Assembly: GCA_937868145.1 (NCBI GenBank)
Contig: CALMMH010000416.1
Coordinates: forward strand, 1-5,719
Source of the DNA: an uncultured Phycisphaerales bacterium
GTDB lineage: Bacteria; Planctomycetota; Phycisphaerae; Sedimentisphaerales; Anaerobacaceae
Length of the DNA stretch: 5,719 bases
Reading direction: 5' to 3'
The notes under the pieces are model-generated. The model was not told the DNA's origin and ran no database searches. It worked only from the letters and a program-made list of their open reading frames with translations. The translations under genes and the position numbers were made by a program. Numbering within the stretch: the stretch's first letter is position 1; the number at the start of each line of letters is the position of its first letter. This document shows positions 1 through 5,719 of the stretch, one piece after another.

Positions 1-180
1 CAGGCTGCTTGACGTACACTCTTCGTCCCCGTGTCCCGGACGATGCCCTTCCGTGTGCTCCTCCCAATCGGCCTCCATTATCCCACGCAGAAGACGTCCT
101 GTCAACGTTCCATTCCCATTCTATCCTTCATGTCTGGAAATGGCCGGGCGACAGTCTCATGTGCTTCCGCGCGACGGCCC

Positions 181-209
181 TTGAATTCCAACCTCTCGGA
201 GTCTATAGT
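181..209 (+). promoter_or_regulatory. candidate sigma70-like promoter of the ThuA-like gene
   Basis: TTGAAT at 181-186 and TATAGT at 204-209 resemble the -35 and -10 boxes and are separated by exactly 17 nt. The expected transcription start, about 6-8 nt after the -10 box, falls at roughly 215-217, almost on the ATG at 219. The transcript would therefore be leaderless or nearly so, which fits the lack of a well-placed Shine-Dalgarno motif: the only GGAG, at 198-201, is 17 nt from the ATG. The rest of 1-218 is less GC-rich than the genes and shows no convincing gene. The match is seen in the sequence; promoter function is inferred, and chance occurrence is possible. Confidence 0.35.
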
Positions 210-218
210 GACCTGTCT

Positions 219-1007
219 ATGCATGCAAGTCATCTATTCTCAGCAACATTTCTCGCCGGCGTTTGCGCCGGGATCGCCGCTTTGGCTGTAGACGGGTGCT
301 CATCCGGACCCCGTTCCCAGGAGCCCGCGTTTCGCGTGCTGGTCGTCGCGTCGAGCGATCGCGACCACGCCCCGATGATCGCCCGGGCCGAGTCGTTCCT
401 CCTGGGAATCGCCGCCGAGAATCACTTCGCCTTGGACTTCACGCGGGATCCGAATCGAATCAACGATGCCACCTTGGCGCACTACCAGGCGTTCGTGCAA
501 CTGCAACTGGCGCCGTTCGACATGTCGCCCCGGCAACAGCAGGCTCTGCAAAGGTACATTGAAGAAGGTCACGGCTGGGTCGGCGTCCACGCCGCGGGAC
601 TTCCCGGCAGGCAGTTCATCGATCCCGCGACTCCGTACTGGCAGTGGTTCGAGGACCTCATGGGCGGCATCGTCTACTCGCCGCATCCGGCGTTTCAGAA
701 GGGCTCCGTCGTCGTCGAGGACCGCCGGCATCCGGTGACCAGGAATCTGCCGGAGTCGTTCGAGATTTCCGACGAGTGGTACGAATTCGACAAGAGCCCG
801 CGTCCGAACGTCCATGTCCTGGCCACGGCGGACGAATCCACCTACAAGCCGAACAGGCCCATGGGCGATCACCCGATGATCTGGACGAACGAGCGATACC
901 GCAGAGCCGTCTACATCGGCATCGGACACGCCCCGGCTCTGTGCGACGATCCGAATTTCATCGTCCTGATCCGCGACGCCATCCTCTGGGCGGCTTCGTC
1001 GGACTGA
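219..1007 (+). CDS. exported ThuA-like domain protein (possible lipoprotein)
   Basis: This 262-residue protein matches the ThuA-like family (trehalose-utilisation type, class I glutamine amidotransferase-like fold). Residues 1-26 form a signal sequence with a hydrophobic stretch from about 11 to 24. Cys27 follows as V-D-G-C, a weak lipobox because Asp at -2 is atypical, so the product may be a lipoprotein or simply secreted. The mature domain, about residues 37-260, starts with a beta strand (FRVLVVASSD). It carries family-like segments GHGWVGVHAAG (118-128), FEISDEWYEF (181-190) and IWTNERYRRAVYIGIGH (221-237), and ends in the usual DPNF...ILWAA helix. ATG 219 was chosen because it starts the signal sequence; the frame stays open upstream to a TTG at 9, but those 70 residues look non-coding. 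In rhizobia ThuA works with the oxidoreductase ThuB in trehalose catabolism through 3-keto sugars, but the exact reaction of most ThuA-like proteins is unsettled. No ThuB-like gene is in the window. The family call is firm; the substrate is unknown. Confidence 0.85.
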   Translation: MHASHLFSATFLAGVCAGIAALAVDGCSSGPRSQEPAFRVLVVASSDRDHAPMIARAESFLLGIAAENHFALDFTRDPNRINDATLAHYQAFVQLQLAPFDMSPRQQQALQRYIEEGHGWVGVHAAGLPGRQFIDPATPYWQWFEDLMGGIVYSPHPAFQKGSVVVEDRRHPVTRNLPESFEISDEWYEFDKSPRPNVHVLATADESTYKPNRPMGDHPMIWTNERYRRAVYIGIGHAPALCDDPNFIVLIRDAILWAASSD

Positions 1008-1019
1008 GTTGGCACGGCG

Positions 1020-2276
1020 TCACTTCGCGGCCTGTTCTCCCTTCCATATCGCCTTGATCGTCTCCTCCTGGGAATAACCGATGGGACAAGCCTCGCTCTT
1101 GGTGTTGGCGCGGTAACTGCCCTGGGTTTCGTTCGGGCACGTGATCATCCGGCTGACCGGCATTTGCAGGTGGCCGTTGGGATCGGTGCTGCGGACCCAG
1201 TCGTGAGCGTAGACGAGCCACTTGTTGCGGTACTCCTGGGGCTGCTGCGCGAACCACGAGATCTCGTCCCAGCCCCAGACGAAATGGCTCTTGAGGTCCG
1301 CGACGTTCGGGGTGCGGCTCCGGCCGTAGTTGTCGAACTCCACCAGGTACGGCAGGCTGCCGCACTTCCAGCCGCTGGGTGAGATGCAACCCTTGCTCTT
1401 TTTATACATCGAGTCGAGGTGGCCCACCTCCAGCACGCACTCGTACGGCTTGTCCGGCACTTCCTTGATCCGCATCGGGAAGGAGTTGAAGTCCAGCAGG
1501 CTCACACCGTCCACGATCATGCCCCACGTCGGCACGTGGGCGTCGATCAGCACCAGATGCCGGCGGGCGTGGGTCTTGGCGTAGGCGCGAATCCTCGCCA
1601 ACAGACGCGACCACTCTTTGAGACCTGTATCGGCCATGCCGATCAGCGACACCTGTCCCACATGCAGAGCCTCGCAACCGAGGTCGATGTAGGAGCCGGC
1701 CAGATAGTAGAACCAGAGCTGCGTTTCGAGGCGCGTGACATCGGGCACGCTGGCCCGGCCCCAGTGATTGACCAGTTTGCCGTCCGGGTTGAGCATGGCA
1801 TCGTAAGAGAACGTCCGCTCCTCCACCGACAGGCCGAAGTCGCGGAACACCCACGCCGGGATCTTCACGCTGTTGACCTCCCGGCTGATGGTCTCGAAAA
1901 GACACCCCTGGAAGATCACATCCGAATCGAAACCGTGCACCTGCTCGATCAAAGCTCGCGCGTTGGTCCAGAAGTTCGGATCGTTCAGGAGCCCCTCGCC
2001 GTTCCAGCGATAGATGGCCCGGCCGATGAATTTGGCTCCGATGTTCTCGATCAGGCGGATGTCGTCGTCGCGGTAGCGGTACTCGCGATTGCCCTCCGGC
2101 CGACCGGTGACCAGGAAGTACGCCATCGTCACAGAACGGTCGAGGTAGTTTTCCAACACTTCGCGGGAGATTGTGCCGTCGAACCGATAGTCGAGCGGCC
2201 GCGACGCTGATTGGGCCGAAGCAGACGCCAGAAATGAAAGCAGGATCACTGCAATGCTGAGAATTCGCATATCCAT
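1020..2276 (-). CDS. exported protein of unknown function
   Basis: This 418-residue protein has a clear signal peptide: Met-Asp-Met-Arg, a hydrophobic core at about 5-18, and a likely type I site after Ala21 (A-S-A before Gln22). I do not recognise a named domain. The mature part is rich in Trp, Tyr and acidic residues, has alternating strand and helix-like stretches suggestive of an alpha/beta barrel, and contains seven cysteines (125, 201, 280, 297, 305, 380, 397), some of which could form disulfides after export. Candidate active or binding residues, by eye only, are Asp246, Glu313/Asp315 in EFDNYG, and Asp337/Glu338 in WGWDEISWF. It is the last gene of the presumed operon, 56 nt after the serine hydrolase/GH71/99-like gene. 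ATG 2276 has GAGGG five nt upstream; ATG 2270 (two residues shorter) is an equally possible start with AAGG six nt upstream. The open frame continues further upstream to 2789 but there it only shadows the neighbouring gene. A carbohydrate-related role is inferred from context alone. Confidence 0.85.
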   Translation of the reverse strand: MDMRILSIAVILLSFLASASAQSASRPLDYRFDGTISREVLENYLDRSVTMAYFLVTGRPEGNREYRYRDDDIRLIENIGAKFIGRAIYRWNGEGLLNDPNFWTNARALIEQVHGFDSDVIFQGCLFETISREVNSVKIPAWVFRDFGLSVEERTFSYDAMLNPDGKLVNHWGRASVPDVTRLETQLWFYYLAGSYIDLGCEALHVGQVSLIGMADTGLKEWSRLLARIRAYAKTHARRHLVLIDAHVPTWGMIVDGVSLLDFNSFPMRIKEVPDKPYECVLEVGHLDSMYKKSKGCISPSGWKCGSLPYLVEFDNYGRSRTPNVADLKSHFVWGWDEISWFAQQPQEYRNKWLVYAHDWVRSTDPNGHLQMPVSRMITCPNETQGSYRANTKSEACPIGYSQEETIKAIWKGEQAAK

Positions 2277-2281
2277 CCTTT

Positions 2282-2286
2282 CCCTC
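2282..2286 (-). promoter_or_regulatory. ribosome binding site of the unknown exported protein
   Basis: On the minus strand GAGGG lies 5 nt before ATG 2276, which favours that start over the in-frame ATG at 2270. The motif sits inside a perfect 10-nt palindrome, CCTCGCGAGG at 2283-2292. Confidence 0.5.
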
Positions 2287-2332
2287 GCGAGGACGACGCA
2301 TGCGCCGCCCCTACGAACGTCCGATTCTTCCG

Positions 2333-4705
2333 CTAGTTTCGCACGGGCATCTGCGCGCTGAACGGCTTTTCCTTCCGCAGCATTTTGCCGGCTTCGCCGG
2401 TGAGCCAGAGGTAATGGTCCGAGGGCTTGCCGTCCATGCCGACGAACTGGGCCACGTCGCTCACGGGTGGATGGTCCGTGCACTTGAAGATCGCGGTGCC
2501 TTCGTTGACCTCGTCGAACATGGCGACATAGAGCTTGTCGGCGCCGGCTCCGATCGCGGTGGAGATCAGTTGCCAGTAGAACCGCCCGCCTTGTCGCGGG
2601 ATCGACCCGACCGGCTTGACGTCGTCGGGGAATTCGAACCGGCTCAGATTGTGCCAACTGAAACCGGGATAGACGCACGGCACATAGTCCACGCCGTTCT
2701 CCTCGCACCACTTCCTGTCGGCCTTGACCATGTCCCGATATCGCCACATGTCGTTGTGCAGCAGCGGACTGTACCGCTGAACCGTCCACGGCATGACCAG
2801 GTCGGCCATCTTGATCAGCTCATGCAGGTAGGGCTCATCGCGGCAATCGGCGAACAGGTCCCGCCAGTAGGTGGGGACGCCCAGCATGACGGAGCAACCG
2901 CCGTACTCGGGGTCGTTGTGAAAGAAATCGATCAGCTTGTCCAGGGCGATGTTCTTGATGTCGTAGCCGCGGTCGGGAAAACCGACCCCCCAGATGACCA
3001 CCAGCGGCCCGCCGCGATGGTGCAGATAGGTCTTTGCACCGGGTTGATCGGTCACCTTGAGCGTGTCCACCAGAAACTTCCAGTCGTCGGCGATCCGCAT
3101 GACGTCCTCGCCCGAGTCGCGAAGACCGGACAGATCGTACATCACCGTGATCGCCCGCTCGTTTTCCGAGGCGGCCTGAAGCGCGAATCGCAGGACATCG
3201 ACCTCATGGCCCTGCCTGGCGTTGGGCCGGGTGGCGTTGAAGAACCGCTGCATGAAAACGCCGTCGAGACCGTACTTCTTCATCCATTTGAAGTGCAGAG
3301 CGACCGTGCTCTGGTCGGCGGAGTTGAAGAATCGGGCGGTGTTGCCGTCGGCGAGTTTCAGGCCGGTCGGATAGGTCTTTTCGTATTCGCCCACGTCCGG
3401 CCACATGTCGATTCGAATTCGATTCTCATCGGAGTACATCCGTCCATCCCGGCCGAGACGGAACCAGCCCTGGTAACCGGCCATCACGAGGCCGTCATAC
3501 GAGGGATATTTCGTCGTCGGCGAGTGCTTGCTTCGTTTCGCGATCGCCTCGGCGGCCGCCTGTTGAAACACCCGGCGGACGTCGCTGGCGTCGCTGTTCG
3601 GGAAGTTGGACCGCTGCACCATCAGGACGTAGGCGACGCCGCGGACGGGATCGATCCAGGCCTGCGTGCCCCAGGCGCCGCCGTGGCCGAACGTGCCGGG
3701 CGAAAGCATCGATGCGACGCCTTCGTGCGGCGTGCGGAGAATGCATGTGCCGATGCCCCAGCCGTAGTTGGCGCCGTGGTTGCCGAAATCGGCCGACTGG
3801 AAGAAGCCGCAAGGGAGGTCGCCGGTCTGAACAGTCGCGAGGAACTTCATTGCAGCGGGGCTCAGGTGCCTTTTGCCGTCGAGCACGCCGCCACCGAGCA
3901 GCATCTGGCAGAACCTCGCATAATCGGGACCGCTGGAATAGAGACCGCCGTTGCCCAGCGGTGGACGGCCGCGCACGCCGAAATCGGCACGCGGCGGCGT
4001 GACGTCCAGCACGCCGGTGGTCCGGGTTTTCGCATAGGCGGTAACGACCGATCCTTCCTCAGGGTAGAACGTCGTGCTCTTCATACCCAGCGGATCGAGG
4101 ACTCGCTGCTGCACGAACGCATCGAAGGACATGCCGCTGGCAATCTCGACGATGCGTCCGGCCAGATTGATGCCCGATTGGGTGTACTGCCATTTGGCGC
4201 CGGGCTCATACTGCATCGGGGCCGCCAGCCAGAGCGGAACCATGTCGGCAAGCGTACGGGCTTCGCGGGCCTTGTCGGCCGGCGCCTCGCCCAGACCCGA
4301 GGTGTGAGCGAGGATCTGCGCGATGGTGAGATTGGCAAGCTTGCCCGATGGGGTCTTCAGATCCGCGAAAGCCGGGATGTACTTCGCCACCGGGTCGGTG
4401 ACGTTGAGTTTGCCGTCGTCCTGAAGCATCAGGACCGCCGTCGCCGTGACAGGCTTGGTCATCGAGGCGATCCAGAACAGCGAGTCGGGCTGCATCGGCT
4501 TTTGCGTTGCGATGTCGGCCCACCCGTCGGCCTCCAGATGCAGGACCTTGTCTTTCGTAACGACAACCGTGACGGCGCCGGAGACTTCGCGCGCGTCGAT
4601 CGCGGCCTGCATCGCCGCGCGGACGCCGGGCAACTCAGGCGAGGCGCAGAACGCAACGACCGGAGAGCACAAGAGAGCCGCCAAAAAGCAGAGTCTTTTG
4701 AACAT
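2333..4705 (-). CDS. exported two-domain protein: class C beta-lactamase-like serine hydrolase fused to GH71/99-like glycosidase domain
   Basis: This 790-residue protein has a signal peptide (MFKR, hydrophobic core about 5-18, cleavage near Cys20/Ala21). Residues about 24-388 are a beta-lactamase-like serine hydrolase (PF00144 type). Evidence is SMTK at 81-84, giving nucleophile Ser81 and Lys84, then ILAHTSGL (131-138), Tyr174 in YTQSGINLAGRIVE in place of the usual Y-x-N, LDPLGM (203-208), and the C-terminal HGG box at 341-343. Such enzymes are mostly esterases, amidases or D-Ala peptidases rather than antibiotic lactamases. A short linker (about 389-402) leads to a GH71/99-like domain (about 403-785) that opens with GLVMAGYQGWF and contains VMYDLSGL (Asp524), VVIWGVGF (569-576) and FDEVNEGTAIFK (730-741; Asp731, Glu732 and Glu735 are candidate catalytic acids). 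The start is fixed by AAGGAGGA 7 nt upstream. It lies 42 nt after the alpha/beta hydrolase gene. Family calls rest on motif recognition; the substrates are not known. Confidence 0.88.
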   Translation of the reverse strand: MFKRLCFLAALLCSPVVAFCASPELPGVRAAMQAAIDAREVSGAVTVVVTKDKVLHLEADGWADIATQKPMQPDSLFWIASMTKPVTATAVLMLQDDGKLNVTDPVAKYIPAFADLKTPSGKLANLTIAQILAHTSGLGEAPADKAREARTLADMVPLWLAAPMQYEPGAKWQYTQSGINLAGRIVEIASGMSFDAFVQQRVLDPLGMKSTTFYPEEGSVVTAYAKTRTTGVLDVTPPRADFGVRGRPPLGNGGLYSSGPDYARFCQMLLGGGVLDGKRHLSPAAMKFLATVQTGDLPCGFFQSADFGNHGANYGWGIGTCILRTPHEGVASMLSPGTFGHGGAWGTQAWIDPVRGVAYVLMVQRSNFPNSDASDVRRVFQQAAAEAIAKRSKHSPTTKYPSYDGLVMAGYQGWFRLGRDGRMYSDENRIRIDMWPDVGEYEKTYPTGLKLADGNTARFFNSADQSTVALHFKWMKKYGLDGVFMQRFFNATRPNARQGHEVDVLRFALQAASENERAITVMYDLSGLRDSGEDVMRIADDWKFLVDTLKVTDQPGAKTYLHHRGGPLVVIWGVGFPDRGYDIKNIALDKLIDFFHNDPEYGGCSVMLGVPTYWRDLFADCRDEPYLHELIKMADLVMPWTVQRYSPLLHNDMWRYRDMVKADRKWCEENGVDYVPCVYPGFSWHNLSRFEFPDDVKPVGSIPRQGGRFYWQLISTAIGAGADKLYVAMFDEVNEGTAIFKCTDHPPVSDVAQFVGMDGKPSDHYLWLTGEAGKMLRKEKPFSAQMPVRN

Positions 4706-4712
4706 GGACGAT

Positions 4713-4720
4713 TCCTCCTT
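4713..4720 (-). promoter_or_regulatory. strong Shine-Dalgarno of the fused serine hydrolase/GH gene
   Basis: On the minus strand AAGGAGGA ends 7 nt before ATG 4705. It is a near-perfect anti-16S match at good spacing, and it fixes the start of the fusion gene. It lies in the 42-nt gap after the upstream alpha/beta hydrolase stop, consistent with translation from a shared mRNA. Confidence 0.8.
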
Positions 4721-4747
4721 CTGATCTCAGAGTATACGCGGTCGCGC

Positions 4748-5719
4748 TCACTTCGCGCAACCCACGATGAAATCCACGATCGGCTGGACGGCCTTGGGCG
4801 AGGTCGGGTAGTGGCCCAGTCCCTCCTGAACGATGACTGTCATCCGTCCGCCGAGCTCCGTATATCGCGTCTCGGCGACCCGCGTCTGATCCTCCAGCCA
4901 GGGGTCGAACTCGCCGCACACGTGCAGGATCGGCACGCCGGCCTTCGCGAGCGATGACAGGTTGTCCAGCGGCGACTTCGCCAACCGGCTCCGCAGGATG
5001 GGGTTCTCGCCGTAGACGCACGAGACCTTGTCCGAATTGGCAATCGCCCACGCATAGACCTCGCCGGCGGCCCCTCCGACGCCTTCCATCACCGGTTTGG
5101 CCGAGAAACCATGATCGGTCAGGTGCTTGTAGACCGCATTCCAGTGCTGCAACGATGGGCCGTCGGCGTTGTACGGGACCGGGCCGGTCACGATGTGGAA
5201 CCCCTTGGCCAGCAACGCCAAATCGACCGCCGCCCCGCGATCGACGACGTCCGCGCGGAACACCCAGGGCTTGCCCGGTGCCGCCGTCTTGGGCGCGATG
5301 ACCGTGACGCTCCCTTCCACCCCGGCCAGATCGAACGCATAGCGATCGTAGGAGTCTCCAGAGAGCGGCCCACGGCAGGTGACGTACGTCCCTTTGCTCG
5401 GGAGAGTGCGGTAGGAGTCCTCCACGCCGTAGAAAGACGATTTCGTGGATCTGCCGGTCACGAAATCCGGCGCAGCGGCGGGCGTCGCCTGAACACTCTG
5501 CACGATGAAGTCCACGATCGGCGCAGGGTCGCGCAAGCTGTGCGGATGATGGCCGAAGCCATCTTTGATCATGACGGAGATCCGACCGCCGAACTGTTGA
5601 TAGATGCCCTCGATGACCGTCGAGCACCTCCCCAGGAGTGGGTCGAAGCTGCCGCACACGTGCAAGAGAGGCACGTCGTTGGCAGCCAGATCTCCGAGCC
5701 TGGCGAGAACGTCCCGATT
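4748..5719 (-). CDS. tandem alpha/beta hydrolase, 5' end outside the window
   Basis: The frame is open to the right edge, so only the last 323 residues are visible and the true start is missing. The GTG at 5672-5674 is an internal Val codon: the 15 residues before it align with the equivalent place in the second copy. The visible part contains the C-terminal end of one alpha/beta hydrolase domain, with VPLLHVCGSFDP (acid Asp, codon 5642-5644) and GFGHHPHSLRDP (His). A linker of about 30 residues is followed by a second domain with its own LHVCGEFDP (Asp, codon 4904-4906) and GLGHYP (His, codon 4811-4813). The second domain has GVGGAAGEVYAWA (codons 5045-5083) where relatives carry G-x-S-x-G, so it appears to lack the nucleophilic Ser and may be non-catalytic or use another residue. 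Localisation cannot be judged without the N-terminus. It is the furthest upstream visible gene of the presumed operon. Substrate unknown; esterase-like by family. Confidence 0.82.
   Translation of the reverse strand, partial: NRDVLARLGDLAANDVPLLHVCGSFDPLLGRCSTVIEGIYQQFGGRISVMIKDGFGHHPHSLRDPAPIVDFIVQSVQATPAAAPDFVTGRSTKSSFYGVEDSYRTLPSKGTYVTCRGPLSGDSYDRYAFDLAGVEGSVTVIAPKTAAPGKPWVFRADVVDRGAAVDLALLAKGFHIVTGPVPYNADGPSLQHWNAVYKHLTDHGFSAKPVMEGVGGAAGEVYAWAIANSDKVSCVYGENPILRSRLAKSPLDNLSSLAKAGVPILHVCGEFDPWLEDQTRVAETRYTELGGRMTVIVQEGLGHYPTSPKAVQPIVDFIVGCAK
4763..4936 (-). repeat. internal protein repeat, copy 2 (C-terminal part of second alpha/beta hydrolase domain)
   Basis: This is the partner of the copy at 5501-5674, running from VPILHVCGEFDP to PIVDFIV with the same 58-residue length. 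The copies share 30 of 58 residues, so the duplication is old. Asp (codon 4904-4906) and His (codon 4811-4813) are kept. Confidence 0.9.
5501..5674 (-). repeat. internal protein repeat, copy 1 (C-terminal part of first alpha/beta hydrolase domain)
   Basis: The 58 residues from VPLLHVCGSFDP to PIVDFIV align without gaps to 58 residues at the end of the same protein, with 30 identical positions by hand count. The shared positions include the presumed catalytic Asp and His. The 15 residues upstream, up to the window edge, also align weakly. This shows duplication of a whole domain rather than a short motif. Confidence 0.9.

Noticed and set aside
9..218. 70-residue N-terminal extension of the ThuA-like protein from a TTG start
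   Set aside because: It would bury the clear signal sequence that starts at 219. The added residues look non-coding and the candidate promoter lies inside this stretch.
1419..2210. A 263-residue + strand open frame opposite the unknown exported protein
   Set aside because: It is an antisense shadow with no recognisable motif. The minus-strand frame has a signal peptide and protein-like composition.
2277..2789. 171-residue N-terminal extension of the unknown exported protein
   Set aside because: The extra part overlaps the 3' end of the fusion gene out of frame and reads Arg-rich. The signal peptide and ribosome site point to the start at 2276.
2333..4705. Antibiotic-resistance beta-lactamase
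   Set aside because: SMTK and HGG motifs fit the broad serine hydrolase superfamily. The Y-T-Q variant, the glycosidase fusion and the hydrolase neighbours point away from a dedicated lactamase.
2300..4957. An 885-residue open frame on the + strand opposite the fusion gene and parts of its neighbours
   Set aside because: Its translation is low-complexity His/Arg/Val/Asp/Leu-rich with no domain, and it crosses two intergenic gaps of the real operon. Long antisense frames are expected opposite GC-rich codons, and the minus-strand frame has signal peptide, ribosome site and family motifs.
5672..5674. GTG as the start of the alpha/beta hydrolase
   Set aside because: The frame is open to the window edge, and the residues upstream (NRDVLARLGDLAAND) align with the matching part of the second copy. 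This codon is therefore an internal Val.

Overview
The window looks like chromosomal DNA from a GC-rich bacterium (about 60% GC by eye) whose genome encodes many secreted hydrolases. The best guess is a member of the Planctomycetota or a related PVC lineage. This rests on gene content only: a secreted ThuA-like protein, a GH71/99-like glycosidase, a tandem alpha/beta hydrolase of a type I associate with that group, and exported proteins of unknown function. There is no marker gene in the window, so the taxonomy is an inference.

Layout. Positions 1-218 are non-coding as far as I can tell and end in a candidate sigma70-type promoter. A ThuA-like protein with a signal sequence is on the + strand (219-1007). 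It converges on three minus-strand genes that probably form one operon read from right to left. The first is an alpha/beta hydrolase with two tandem domains that runs off the right edge of the window (4748-5719, 5' end missing). After a 42-nt gap comes a 790-residue exported protein (2333-4705) in which a class C beta-lactamase-like serine hydrolase is joined in frame to a GH71/99-like glycosidase domain. After a 56-nt gap comes a 418-residue exported protein of unknown function (1020-2276). The ThuA-like gene and the last operon gene end only 12 nt apart, with no obvious terminator between them.

How the genes may work together. All three genes with complete 5' ends carry N-terminal signal sequences, so the products probably act in the envelope or outside the cytoplasm. 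An esterase or amidase-like serine hydrolase, a glycosidase-like domain, alpha/beta hydrolase domains and a ThuA-like protein together suggest breakdown of a decorated or acylated carbohydrate. No substrate can be read from the sequence. The two most notable points are the serine hydrolase/glycosidase fusion and the second alpha/beta hydrolase domain, which keeps the apparent Asp and His but seems to lack the nucleophilic Ser. I see no RNA gene, CRISPR array, insertion sequence or defence system.
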